Notes: generated by a model not told the origin, from the letters alone. A stretch of DNA of 33,161 bases from Lampropedia cohaerens (GCF_001005215.1 NZ_LBNQ01000010.1:1-33161); one strand, 5' to 3'; counted from the stretch's first letter, positions 24,651 to 33,161 are shown. Numbers and translations: made by a program.

Positions 24651-26455
24651 GCGGCCTTCTCCCGGGTTGTGGTGGCGGCTGCCACGCCCCTGCCATCCTG
24701 CACGGCAGCACCGAACAGGCGCGGCAGCAGCTGCTGCGGCGTGCCACGCTCGATGCTGCCGTCGCCCGGCAGGTGAATGATGTCGTCCGCTGCCGCAGTC
24801 ATGCGCGCCGAGTGCGTGATGACGATGACAGTGTGCTTGCGCGCGATCTGCCGCAGCGTGAGGATGAGCTGGCTCTCGCTGGCAAAGTCCAGGTCATTGC
24901 TGGGCTCGTCGAGCACCAGCACATTGGGGTTGCGCAGAAACAGCTGCGCCAGCGCGAGCTTGCGCAGCTCGCCCGCCGACAGGCCGGCGCCGCCGTCGGA
25001 CAGTTCGGTCTGGTAGCCCTGCGGCAGGCGGCTGATGAAGGCGTGTGCGCCGGCGAGCTGGCAGGCGGCGACGATGGTGGCATCGTCCGCATCCGGGCGC
25101 ACCATGCGCAGGCCCTCGATGAGCGGGCCGCTGAACCAGTAGACCTGCTGCGCCAGACAGCCAATCCACTGGCCGATGTCGGCACGGGGGAACTGGGCCA
25201 GATCGTATTCATCGAGGAATACGCGGCCGCTGTCGGGCCGGTACAGGCCGGCGAGCAGCTTGCCCAGCGTGGACTTGCCGGCACCGTTGTGGCCGACGAT
25301 GGCGTGCAGCCCACCGGGGCCAATGCTGAGGTCGGCCTCCTCCAGCGTAGTGCGCCCGCCTGGGTAGGTGAAGCTGACCTGTTCGAGCCGCAACACGCCG
25401 CGGGGGCGCGGCAATGCGACTTTGCCGGGTTCGGCCTCCACAGGCTCGTCGAGCACGGCCTGCAGGCGGCGCGTGGCCTCGTTGGCGCGCGCCAGCGCCC
25501 GCCAGCTGCCTGCCAGTTGCGCAATCGGCGCCAGCGCCTTGCTGGCCAGCAGGTTCACCGCCATCAGGCTGCCGATGGTCATCCACTGCGAGTGGATGGC
25601 CACCGCGCCGACGGTGATGACGGCAATGGAGAAAAAGGTCAGCAGCACGGTGGTGGTCTCGCGCGCGTTCTCGATCTCGCCGTTGCGGCTGAAGCTGGTA
25701 GCCAGCCAGTGGTCGTAGCCCGCCTGCCACTGCTGGCGCACGGCGCCGTCGTAACCCAGCACCTTGAGCGTGGCGCGGGCGTTGCAGACTTCGGCAGTGT
25801 GGCGGTCCAGGTCGCGCGCCTGCGCCAGCTCCTCGATGCGGCCGCTGCGCACTTCATCGGCCCACCACCAGGCCAGCACGCCCAGCACCACCATGGCCAC
25901 GAGGATTACGGGCAGCACCGGCAACGCGATGATGCCGATGACGATCAGCGCCAGCAGCGCCATCGGCATGTCCAGCACGGCCGACGCCAGCCCGCCCGAG
26001 AGTGTGCTGCGCATGGCGCCAACGTCGCGAAAGCATTGCAGCCACTGGCTGGCCGGACGCTGCTCCAGCACCAGCAGCGGGCGCCGCAGCATGGAGTGCA
26101 TCAGCGCCTGGGACGTGCCCCGGTCAATGGTGGCGCCAGCCTCGCGCAATGCGCGGGCACGCTGGCGGCGCAGCCACCACTCCAGGCCCAGGATGCAAAG
26201 CACGCCAGCCACCATGGCGATGAGCGTGGCCATGCCGCCGCGCATCAGCACTCGGTTATACACTTGTAACAAAAAGATCGACGGAATCAGACCGAACAGA
26301 CCGATCGGCAAGGACAGCCAGACCGCACGCAGCAGAAACGGATGCGCCTGCTGCGAAGCCGCACGAATCGCGCCAGAGTAAGGGCCGCGCGCCAGCGCAT
26401 CCGGCGTCTCGGTGGGAGACGTCAGCAATCGGCGGGGCAGCAGGTAGCGAATCAT
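24647..26455 (-). CDS. Type I secretion ABC transporter (membrane plus ATPase domains)
   Basis: This 602-residue half-transporter is of the PrtD/HasD kind. The membrane domain occupies about residues 42-320. The ATPase domain has Walker A GHNGAGKS (388-395), an altered signature LSAGE (492-496) in place of LSGGQ, Walker B VLVLDEPSND and switch His548 (VITHS). There is no N-terminal C39 peptidase or C39-like domain of usual size; only about 40 residues precede the first helix. It should export an unfolded protein with a C-terminal signal. The best candidate substrate in the window is the repeat protein at the right edge. A good promoter precedes the gene. Confidence 0.93.
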   Translation of the reverse strand: MIRYLLPRRLLTSPTETPDALARGPYSGAIRAASQQAHPFLLRAVWLSLPIGLFGLIPSIFLLQVYNRVLMRGGMATLIAMVAGVLCILGLEWWLRRQRARALREAGATIDRGTSQALMHSMLRRPLLVLEQRPASQWLQCFRDVGAMRSTLSGGLASAVLDMPMALLALIVIGIIALPVLPVILVAMVVLGVLAWWWADEVRSGRIEELAQARDLDRHTAEVCNARATLKVLGYDGAVRQQWQAGYDHWLATSFSRNGEIENARETTTVLLTFFSIAVITVGAVAIHSQWMTIGSLMAVNLLASKALAPIAQLAGSWRALARANEATRRLQAVLDEPVEAEPGKVALPRPRGVLRLEQVSFTYPGGRTTLEEADLSIGPGGLHAIVGHNGAGKSTLGKLLAGLYRPDSGRVFLDEYDLAQFPRADIGQWIGCLAQQVYWFSGPLIEGLRMVRPDADDATIVAACQLAGAHAFISRLPQGYQTELSDGGAGLSAGELRKLALAQLFLRNPNVLVLDEPSNDLDFASESQLILTLRQIARKHTVIVITHSARMTAAADDIIHLPGDGSIERGTPQQLLPRLFGAAVQDGRGVAAATTTREKAA

Positions 26456-26504
26456 GGGAGGCGTCCAAGCAAATTTCTGAATACTTGTGACATAAATGCA
26501 AGCA

Positions 26505-26533
26505 AATATATCAACTATTCTTCCAATTGTTAA
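26505..26533 (-). promoter_or_regulatory. Sigma70 promoter for the type I secretion operon
   Basis: On the minus strand a -35 element TTAACA (26528-26533) and a -10 element TATATT (26505-26510) are separated by exactly 17 bases; each differs from consensus at one position. The start of transcription should fall near 26498, giving a leader of about 43 bases to the transporter ATG. The surrounding 117-base gap is much more AT-rich than the genes on both sides. Confidence 0.65.
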
Positions 26534-26572
26534 AACATTGTCATCGGTCAGGTCTTTCCGGATGAATAATCG

Positions 26573-29494
26573 CTATTCCACGATACGGAAATGTTCCCGC
26601 AACGCCTGTATCACCAGTGCCTGACTCAGCCTGGCGCCGCCGACGATGAGCACGGTGTCGCCGCGCTGCAGCGTGCGCCGCAGCGACTCGCTGAGGTGGC
26701 CCAAATCCTCGTACCACTGGATACGGGCATCGCCACGCGCCATGGCCGTCAGCGGGCGCAACGGCTCGCCCCACAGCAGCACACGCCGCGCCTGCGCTGC
26801 GGCTGCCGCCCCCTCGCGCAACAGGGGCCCAACGAAGGATTCCTCGCCCGTTGCCGCGCACAGCACGATCAGCCTGCGCTGGGGCTGCGGCGCAATGGCC
26901 TGCAGTTGCGTCAGCGCGCAGCGCCAGGCCACGCAATGGCGGGCCTGACTGTGGTCCAGCAGCACGACGTCATCGTCCAGCCGCTCAGTCAGCCCCGCAC
27001 CTGGCATCGGCTGCCAGCTGCCGAGCCTGCGCGCTGCCGCAGCCAGATCGGCCTGCAGCGCCCAGACACCTGCCAGCGCCATGGCGGCGTTTTCCAGCAG
27101 GTGTGCGCCCCCCTGCGGCAGGCTGGCGAGGATGTCGCCCTCATGGCCAGGCACCCGCATACGCAGCGCCGCCTCGCCGACAGCGGCGGCCGACAGCGGC
27201 TGCCAGCACAGCTCGGCGGCCGCATCGGCCGCACAGGAAAGCAGGCGCAGGTGCCGCGCGGCGGCCAGCTGCCGCACCGCCGGTGAGGCCGCCACTCGCA
27301 GCGGCGCAATGACCGTGGCGCCGCGCTTGATCAGTCGCATCGCTCCCAGCAGTTCGTCACACAGGGGCGGTGCATCGTCGGCGCCATCGGCCGGGGCCAG
27401 ATGCGTGACGACCACCACGTCCGGGCTGACAAGGGCGATCTCCGCCGCCACGGCCGGGAGCGCCAGCTCCACCATCACGGCGCTGGCGTGGTCGCTGGCG
27501 TTGACCAGCTGCAGTGCGGCACTCTGGTGCAGCAGTGCGGCACGGCTTTCGTCCACATCCTGCCCCAGCAGGTGCTGCAGCATGTGGATGCAGGTACTTT
27601 TTCCCGCGCAGCCCATGACGGCGACAACGGGCGCGAGAATGCGCTGGCGCGCCGCCAGCGCCAGTTGCACCAAGGCCAGCGATACATCCGGCACCTGCAG
27701 TGTCGGGCGTGGATGCGATGGCGCCGGGCCGGCGGTATCCGACAACAAGGCCGCTGGCGGCGCTGCCAACTGCGCGTCGCTCTCCGGGCGGTCACCGCTG
27801 CGCAGCACTTGCGCCGCGCCCGGCCACGCGTGGGGACGATGGATGTGCACGCCGCGCACCTGCCGGTGGCCCCCCTGGCAATCCAGATGGCGCCAATGGC
27901 CACCGGTCAACTGCGCCAGGCTGTCCATGTCCCACGCCATCGGCGCGCTGGTGGGCGCCAAGGACGCCTCCATGGGCCGCGTGGGGGACTGCGCAGGCGA
28001 AGGCGCGTGGTCGCTGCGCAGCAGCTGCTGTGCCTGCACCCCTACCTGCCAGGCGATGCAAGCGTCGGCCCACCAGACGGCAGGACGCTCTACGCGCGCG
28101 TCTGGTGCGGCCGCCCCATCTGGCACGGCGAAAACAGCCTGCCTCGCTGCCGCACGCAGCGGCGGGGACAGGTAAACAACGTGTTCGGGCCAGGCGGCTG
28201 CAGCCTGCAACTGCAGGGCGCAGGCGCGTGCCACCTCCAGTTGCGCATCGCCTGCGCGCGACGCATTACGGTCACGCTCCTGGGGCTGGCTGGCGAGCCA
28301 GCGCAGGCATTCGCCCCAGCCCATGCGCAGGGCGAGCCCGACTGGCTGTTGCAATTGGTGAAATAGCGTCAAGTTCGCGCTGCGACGCATGAATGCGGCA
28401 ATGGCAGCGGGTGTCCGCGGCAGGGGCTCGGCGCTCAGGGTGTCCACCAGCGCTGCGGCAAGTGCGGCAACCAGCCGAGCGGCGCGCAGTTGCTGCCAGG
28501 ACTCGGCCGCGGCGTGGCTGGCCAGCGCGCGGCGCGCCCACTGCGCGGCCAGCACTCCGGCCTGATGGCGCAACGGCGCGGGCGCCGGCGAGCCGGATGC
28601 GGCCAGGCGCACCAGCAGCAGTGCAATGGCGCCCGCTGCCAACCTGTCGGTCGGCTGGGCAGCAACTGTGAGCTGCTGCACCCACTGACCAGCCTCGGCC
28701 AGCACATCCCGCGCCGGCAATACCTGCGCAGCGGCCAGCAGCCACTTTGTATACCAGCAGCCGACCTGCGCGGCCACCGGGCCCGGTCGCACCGGGGCCA
28801 TCAGGTGCGCGGCAGCCGCTGCCAGAGGGTGCCAGCCGCCGGTGGCCAAGGGCATTGCCAGTGCGGGCCTGGGCAGCGCCACAGGATGCGCGCCGGGCGT
28901 GCAGCACAGTCCGCGCAGGCGCAACTGCAGCCATGAATCCTGCGCACTGGCATCGGCAGCCGTCAGCGGGTTGTCCGATTCTGCCGCATCGGCACGGCGC
29001 CTGACCGACACCATCCGACCTGCCCGGGCCCAGCCCTCGCCGTGAAAATAGGGCCCGGCCAGCAGCACATGCGCAAAGCGCCGGTCGATCCAGGCGTGCC
29101 GCACGTCCTGCCCTGGCATGCGGACTGCCTCGGATGGTGCCAGCACATCTTCTACCCAATCGATGCGCAGCGTTACCGCGCTGGCCCGCTGACGCCACAC
29201 CCAGTGGCGCACACGCCGCGCACCGGCGCGCCAAGCCTGCGCCAGGCTGTCGCCACAGACATGAAAGACGTGGACTGCGCTGTCGTCTGTCGCCATGGAG
29301 AACACCAGAATGGCGGCCGGCAAGGGCTCGGGCAGTGGCGCCTGTGCATGCTGGCACAGCCACTGCCAGCAGCGCGCAAGCTGCCGCTCCAGCTCGGGCA
29401 GGCCGTTGTCCCCGTGCTCCGGCAGGATCGCCAGACGACTGTCAGCCTGCAAGGCGGGGCGGGTCACCATATCGGGCGTGCCGCGGCTGCGCAT
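26573..29494 (-). CDS. Fusion of an unknown N-terminal region with a MurF-like Mur ligase domain
   Basis: This is a 973-residue protein. Residues from about 520 to the end have the length and order of MurF: an N-terminal MurF-type module (DSLAQLTGGHWRH, then RGVHIHRPHAWPGA), P-loop VMGCAGKST (626-634), VELALPAVAAEI followed by SPDVVVVTHLAP, ENAAMALAGVWAL (801-813) and a Rossmann-like C-terminal domain. Key positions are altered. The P-loop is GCAGKST not G-T/S-N-G-K-T-T, the HN motif is EN, and the conserved DDSYNANP-like segment reads LDHSQARH. It is therefore unlikely to make peptidoglycan precursors. Residues 1-500 match no family I can name; parts are Ala-rich and helical (about 225-350). 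The gene follows the OmpA-type gene by four bases, with no clear ribosome site at ATG 29494; ATG 29470 is possible. Confidence 0.75.
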   Translation of the reverse strand: MRSRGTPDMVTRPALQADSRLAILPEHGDNGLPELERQLARCWQWLCQHAQAPLPEPLPAAILVFSMATDDSAVHVFHVCGDSLAQAWRAGARRVRHWVWRQRASAVTLRIDWVEDVLAPSEAVRMPGQDVRHAWIDRRFAHVLLAGPYFHGEGWARAGRMVSVRRRADAAESDNPLTAADASAQDSWLQLRLRGLCCTPGAHPVALPRPALAMPLATGGWHPLAAAAAHLMAPVRPGPVAAQVGCWYTKWLLAAAQVLPARDVLAEAGQWVQQLTVAAQPTDRLAAGAIALLLVRLAASGSPAPAPLRHQAGVLAAQWARRALASHAAAESWQQLRAARLVAALAAALVDTLSAEPLPRTPAAIAAFMRRSANLTLFHQLQQPVGLALRMGWGECLRWLASQPQERDRNASRAGDAQLEVARACALQLQAAAAWPEHVVYLSPPLRAAARQAVFAVPDGAAAPDARVERPAVWWADACIAWQVGVQAQQLLRSDHAPSPAQSPTRPMEASLAPTSAPMAWDMDSLAQLTGGHWRHLDCQGGHRQVRGVHIHRPHAWPGAAQVLRSGDRPESDAQLAAPPAALLSDTAGPAPSHPRPTLQVPDVSLALVQLALAARQRILAPVVAVMGCAGKSTCIHMLQHLLGQDVDESRAALLHQSAALQLVNASDHASAVMVELALPAVAAEIALVSPDVVVVTHLAPADGADDAPPLCDELLGAMRLIKRGATVIAPLRVAASPAVRQLAAARHLRLLSCAADAAAELCWQPLSAAAVGEAALRMRVPGHEGDILASLPQGGAHLLENAAMALAGVWALQADLAAAARRLGSWQPMPGAGLTERLDDDVVLLDHSQARHCVAWRCALTQLQAIAPQPQRRLIVLCAATGEESFVGPLLREGAAAAAQARRVLLWGEPLRPLTAMARGDARIQWYEDLGHLSESLRRTLQRGDTVLIVGGARLSQALVIQALREHFRIVE

Positions 29495-29498
29495 CGCG

Positions 29499-30017
29499 TC
29501 AGCGGTAATCGAACTCGACGCGCCGGTTACGCTGGTGGGCCTGCTCGGTCATGCCGGTGTCCAGCAGCCGCTCCTTGCCGTAGCTGACGGTCTCGATACG
29601 GGATGGCTGCACGCCCAGCATCTGCAAGGCCTGCGCTACCGACTGCGCCCGGCGATGGCCCAGCGCGAGGTTGTATTCCGAGCCGCCACGCACGTCGGTG
29701 TGGCCCTGCAGCACGACGCTGCGATCAGGGTTCTGCCGCATCCACTCGGCGTGCCCTTCGACGATGGGGCGCTCGCTGGGGCGGATGCGATCGTCGTCGT
29801 AATCGAAGTAGACGATGTGGGTCAGATGCTGCGGCCCCTGCCCGGGCTGAACGGCATCCACCGTCACCGGTGCCACTGTCTGGCCAGCCGGTTGCGGCTT
29901 CTGCCCAAAGGCATAGAAGTGCTCAGTCCTTGAAGAACTGCCTGGCGATGACGCGCACGCAACCAGCAGACCTGCCAGTGCGACGCTGCCAATCCAGCGG
30001 AAATGGGTCATGTTCAT
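29499..30017 (-). CDS. OmpA/Pal-like peptidoglycan-binding lipoprotein
   Basis: This 172-residue protein has a lipoprotein signal (SVALAGLLVAC, Cys21) and a C-terminal OmpA-like domain of about 110 residues. The domain shows VYFDYDDDRIRPSERPIVEG, then LQGHTDVRGGSEYNLALGHR and RAQSV, ending QAHQRNRRVEFDYR. The Asp and Arg that bind diaminopimelate in Pal (here within HTDVRG and NRRVEF) are present. It should sit in the outer membrane and hold peptidoglycan. The ATG at 30017 is chosen as the first that gives the lipoprotein signal; ATG 30011 would also do. It lies between the large repeat protein gene and the MurF-like gene, so it may anchor or support the surface protein. A typical Pal gene would sit in a tol-pal cluster, which is not the case here. 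Confidence 0.9.
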   Translation of the reverse strand: MNMTHFRWIGSVALAGLLVACASSPGSSSRTEHFYAFGQKPQPAGQTVAPVTVDAVQPGQGPQHLTHIVYFDYDDDRIRPSERPIVEGHAEWMRQNPDRSVVLQGHTDVRGGSEYNLALGHRRAQSVAQALQMLGVQPSRIETVSYGKERLLDTGMTEQAHQRNRRVEFDYR

Positions 30018-30099
30018 GGCGATGAGGAAAGAAGAAGGTTTCGGAAGGTGCCCGGCCGGCACGCCGCAGCTGCGACGCGACCGATCCGGGCAGCGGTGC

Positions 30100-33000
30100 T
30101 TACAGCCAGTGCTGGCTTTGTTGCTGCTGGGCAAACAGCGATGCCCCCGCAGCGTCTGCGGCACTGTCGTCCGCCTGACTGCTGACCGCCAGCGCCACCG
30201 GTTCGAAGCCAGCATCCGCAGCCGTGAACGCCGCAGCGCTGCCACCACCAAGCAGTCCGCCGAGCAGGCCACCGCCAGCGCCGCCGCCCAGTAGCCCCCC
30301 CACCAGACCGTTCTCGCCAAGCACGCCGTCGAGCAGCCCGCCCACCAGGCCATCCGAGCCCAGCAGACCGTCCAGCAGTCCGCCGTTGGATTGCCCTGCA
30401 TCTGCCGTGCCGTCGCCCAGCAGGCCAATGCCCAACAGGCCGCCAAGCAGGCCATCGTTGCCGATCAGGCCGCCCACCAGCCCGTCCGAGCCGGTGATCG
30501 GGCCCAGCAGGCCGCTATTGCCAGTCAGATCACCCAGCAGGCCGCCGTCGGCCAGGATCGGATCGAGCAGCCCGGCGTCTTCTCCACCACCGAGCAGGCC
30601 ACCACCCAGCAGACCACCCAGCAGCCCTTCCTCGCCGAGCAGACCGCCCAACAGGCCACCTTCCCCGCCGCCAAGCAGACCACCGACCAGGCCGTCCTGA
30701 CCCAGCAGACCATCGAGCAGCCCCGAGCCGCCTTCGCCATCGCTGACGCCATCACCCAGCAGGCCAATGCCCAGCAGACCGCCAAGCAGACCATCGTTGC
30801 CGATCAGGCCACCCACCAGCCCGTCCGAACCGGTGATCGGGCCCAGCAGGCCACTGTTGCCAGTCAGATCGCCCAGCAGGCCGCCGTCGGCCAGGATCGG
30901 ATCGAGCAGCCCGGCGTCTTCTCCGCCACCGAGCAGGCCGCCGCCCAGCAGACCACCCAACAGCCCTTCCTCGCCGAGCAGACCGCCCAACAGGCCGCCT
31001 TCTCCGCCGCCAAGCAGGCCACCACCCAGCAGACCACCGAGCAGACCGCCCAGCAAACCATCCTCACCCAGCAGGCCACCCAACAGCCCGTCGCCACCCA
31101 GCAGGCCGTCGAGCAGCCCGCCGCCGTTGCCGCCACCGAGCCCTCCGTCACCGCCGAGCAGGCCACCCAGCAGACCACCGAGCAGACCTTCGTCGCCAAG
31201 CAGCCCGGCGAGCAGGCCACCTTCGGTGAGGCCACCGAGCAGCCCGCCACCACCGAGCAGGCCACCCAGCAAGCCGTTCTCGCCCAGCAGGCCGTTCAGC
31301 AGGCCGGCAACCAGATTCTCATTGCCTGCACCGCCGAGCAGACCGCCCAGCAAACCGTTCTCGCCCAGCAAGCCACCCAGCAGGCCATCCTCACCCAGCA
31401 GGCCGTTCAGCAGTCCTCCTTCAGTCACGCCACCGAGACCGGACAGCAGCGAGGTCAACACGCCGCCCTCACCAATCAGGCCGACCAGCAGGCCACCGAT
31501 AAGGCCATCCTCACCCAGCAAGCCCTGCAGCAGGTCATCGCCAAGGGCGCCACCAAGCACGTCGGAGCCAAGCAGCCCCGTCAACAGGCCATCGGGGCCT
31601 GCCAGTGCGCCAAGCAGCTGACCGACCGGGCCATCACTGCCAAGCAGCGCACCGAGTGCCGCATCACCGATCAGGCCATCCTCGCCCAGCAGCGCGGTCA
31701 ACGCACCGTTCTCGCCCAGCAGACCGTCCAGAAGGCCGGAGACCAGGCCATCCTCACCCAACAATCCGTCCGTGAGTTGTTCCAGCTTGAGATCATTCAG
31801 CCCCAGTGCCGCACCAAGATCACCAACCAGCGGCTGCAGTACACCTTCTAGCGCGCCCAGCACACCACCCAACACACCCGAGGAGCCGAGCAGAATGCCC
31901 AGCAGACCGTTCTCATCAAGCAGCAGCGCGTTGGCGAGGCCATCCTTGCCCAGCAAACCACCCAGGCCACTTTCCGTCAGCGCCCCGCCCAGCAGTTGAC
32001 CGAGCAACGAATCGTCGGCCAGCAAAGCACCCAGCAAACCGTTGAGCGCGCTGCCTTCGGCAAGCAGGCCACCGACCAGGCCATCCTCGGCCAGCAGCTG
32101 ACCCACCAGACCGTTCTCGCTGAGGATTTGTCCCAGCGCACTGTCTTCGCTGAGCAACAGACCCGTCAGCAGGCCGTTTTCAGCCAGCAGCTGACCCAGC
32201 AGCGCATCCTCATTGAGCAGGTTGCCCAGGATGGCATCGAGCTGCCCCCCTTCGCCAAGCAGGTTCTCGAGGGTGTTGCCCAGCCCCAGACCGACCAGCA
32301 GACTGCCGACAAACCCTTCTGTCAGCGCATGCACGACCGCATCGGTCGCGAAGTCCACCTGCAGCCCCAGTGCCTGGCCGATCTCTTGCAGGGTACCTTC
32401 AGGCAGCAGCCCATTCAGTGCCGGCCCCAGTAGGCCAGTCAGGTTATCCACAACGCCTGCGACCGTGTCATCCAGCGCGTCCAGCCCGTTCGGATCGTTC
32501 GGATCGAACTCGGCGCCCAGCAGGGGGCTGAGTGCATCACTGAGAAGGTCGGTCAACGCTCCGGTGGTTCCGACGAGCGCCGTGAGCGCTCCCGCTTCAA
32601 GCCCCAGCGACTCTTCCAGACCTTTCAGCAGCGATTCTGCGGCCTGTTGCCCTGGATCCAACAGTTGCGCACCATCATCGTCGGAGTCTGCATCGGAGTC
32701 CGAATCGCTGTCCGAATCCGAGTCACTGTCGGAGTCCGAATCGCTGTCCGAATCCGAGTCACTGTCGGAGTCCGAATCGCTGTCCGAGTCCGAGTCGCTG
32801 TCCGAATCCGAGTCGCTGTCCGAATCCGAGTCGCTGTCCGAATCCGAGTCGCTGTCCGAATCCGAATCACTGTCCGAATCCGAATCACTGTCCGAATCCG
32901 AGTCACTGTCCGAATCCGAGTCACTGTCCGAGTCCGAATCGCTGTCCGAGTCCGAGTCGCTATCGGAGTCCGAGTCGCTGTCGGAGTCCGAGTCACTGTC

Positions 33001-33161
33001 GGAGTCCGAGTCGCTGTCGGAGTCCGAGTCGCTGTCCGAATCCGAGTCACTGTCGGAGTCCGAATCGCTGTCCGAATCCGAATCGCTGTCCGAATCCGAA
33101 TCGCTGTCCGAGTCCGAATCGCTGTCCGAATCGCTGTCCGAATCGCTGTCCGAATCGCTGT
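30100..33161 (-). CDS. Giant Ser-Asp/Leu-Gly repeat surface protein, C-terminal part (5' end outside window)
   Basis: The frame is open to the right edge, so the start is missing; 1,020 codons are visible including the stop. In order: a Ser-Asp stalk of about 160 residues, a linker ([17 protein letters not shown]), a helical non-repeat region of about 145 residues, then about 650 residues of short Leu/Gly repeats, and a 40-residue non-repeat end ([20 protein letters not shown], then [12 protein letters not shown]). The repeats are about ten residues, such as [20 protein letters not shown], decaying to GLLGGLLGG near the C-terminus. I see no classical RTX nonapeptides. It is probably the substrate of the adjacent type I system, exported by its C-terminal end. 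That is inferred from gene order and architecture. Confidence 0.8.
30241..32211 (-). repeat. Leu/Gly decapeptide repeat region
   Basis: The translated minus strand is built of a roughly ten-residue unit: acidic pair, Gly or Ser, two aliphatic residues, Gly, Gln or Gly, two leucines, small residue. The units are most regular at the N-terminal side (32211-31900) and become pure Gly-Leu runs toward 30241. The DNA is repetitive too, with CCCAGCAGGCC-like words, which explains long spurious open frames on the other strand. Confidence 0.85.
30411..31018 (-). repeat. Duplicated 270-base segment within the repeat protein gene
   Basis: Copy A (about 30411-30679) and copy B (about 30750-31018) are nearly identical at both DNA and protein level, offset by 339 bases or 113 residues. 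Each encodes a block including [20 protein letters not shown] and [19 protein letters not shown]. Few third-position differences separate them, which indicates a recent duplication or ongoing gene conversion. Confidence 0.85.
32674..33161 (-). repeat. Ser-Asp dipeptide array (microsatellite-like)
   Basis: About 160 residues of almost uninterrupted Ser-Asp are encoded by units of 6, 12 and 18 bases such as GACTCGGATAGC on the minus strand. Every triplet in this frame is TCG, TCC, AGC or AGT for Ser and GAC or GAT for Asp, apart from one Ala at the C-terminal end. The array continues past the window edge. Its last 45 visible bases are a perfect 12-base tandem repeat. Confidence 0.95.

Noticed and set aside
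26555-26580. GAATA/TATTC dyad at the stop of the MurF-like gene as a terminator
   Set aside because: The stem is five AT-rich base pairs without a T tract.
30391-31851. Long plus-strand open frame rich in Gln, Ala and Thr, opposite the Leu/Gly repeats
   Set aside because: It mirrors the repeat DNA of the minus-strand gene. It has no domain or sensible start, and its composition follows from reading CAGCAGGCC-type words in another frame.
32625-33050. Minus-strand frame of Thr-Arg repeats beside the Ser-Asp array
   Set aside because: It is the same hexamer repeat read in a shifted frame; the Ser-Asp frame continues in phase into the long repeat protein, this one does not.
32674-33161. CRISPR array
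   Set aside because: The repeat units are 6-18 bases with no unique spacers and keep a Ser-Asp reading frame throughout.

Overview
This window reads as a GC-rich chromosomal segment of a betaproteobacterium, most likely order Burkholderiales and probably Comamonadaceae. The guess rests on the type of respiratory formate dehydrogenase, on a tad locus that includes a DUF3613 gene, and on codon and base composition. Apart from an insertion-sequence remnant at the left edge, every gene I can support lies on the minus strand, so the biological order runs from right to left.

Region 1 (1-498): the 3' part of an IS5-family transposase on the plus strand, ending just beyond the stop codon of fdhE. 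Region 2 (498-6077): a tightly coupled operon fdoG-fdoH-fdoI-fdhE, joined by three ATGA overlaps, for a Tat-exported, quinone-linked formate dehydrogenase. The catalytic residue that is selenocysteine in E. coli FdnG is cysteine here. A 334-base leader with three inverted repeats separates it from region 3 (6412-7827), a sigma54-dependent activator with a pseudo-receiver domain.

Region 4 (7873-21691): a complete tad locus for Flp pili. In transcription order it holds the 59-residue Flp pilin, the prepilin peptidase, a 98-residue unknown protein, CpaB, the CpaC secretin, TadZ, TadA, TadB, TadC, TadD, a DUF3613 protein, two TadE/F-type pseudopilins and TadG. The C-terminal nine-tenths of TadG is strikingly AT-rich and looks like an imported cassette.

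Region 5 (21782-26455): a type I secretion operon (ABC transporter, HlyD-type adaptor, TolC-type outer-membrane channel) with a good sigma70 promoter in front. Region 6 (26573-33161): a three-gene set consisting of a very large, incomplete secreted-type protein, an OmpA/Pal-like lipoprotein and a 973-residue protein. The large protein has a Ser-Asp stalk followed by about 2 kb of Leu/Gly decapeptide repeats. The 973-residue protein joins an unknown N-terminal half to a MurF-like Mur ligase with a degenerate active site.

Regions 5 and 6 together look like a dedicated surface-protein system: the repeat protein as probable type I substrate, the OmpA lipoprotein as a possible peptidoglycan link, and the MurF-like fusion as a possible modifying or accessory enzyme. 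This combination next to a tad locus is the most novel part of the window. The roles of regions 5 and 6 are inferred from domains and gene order.
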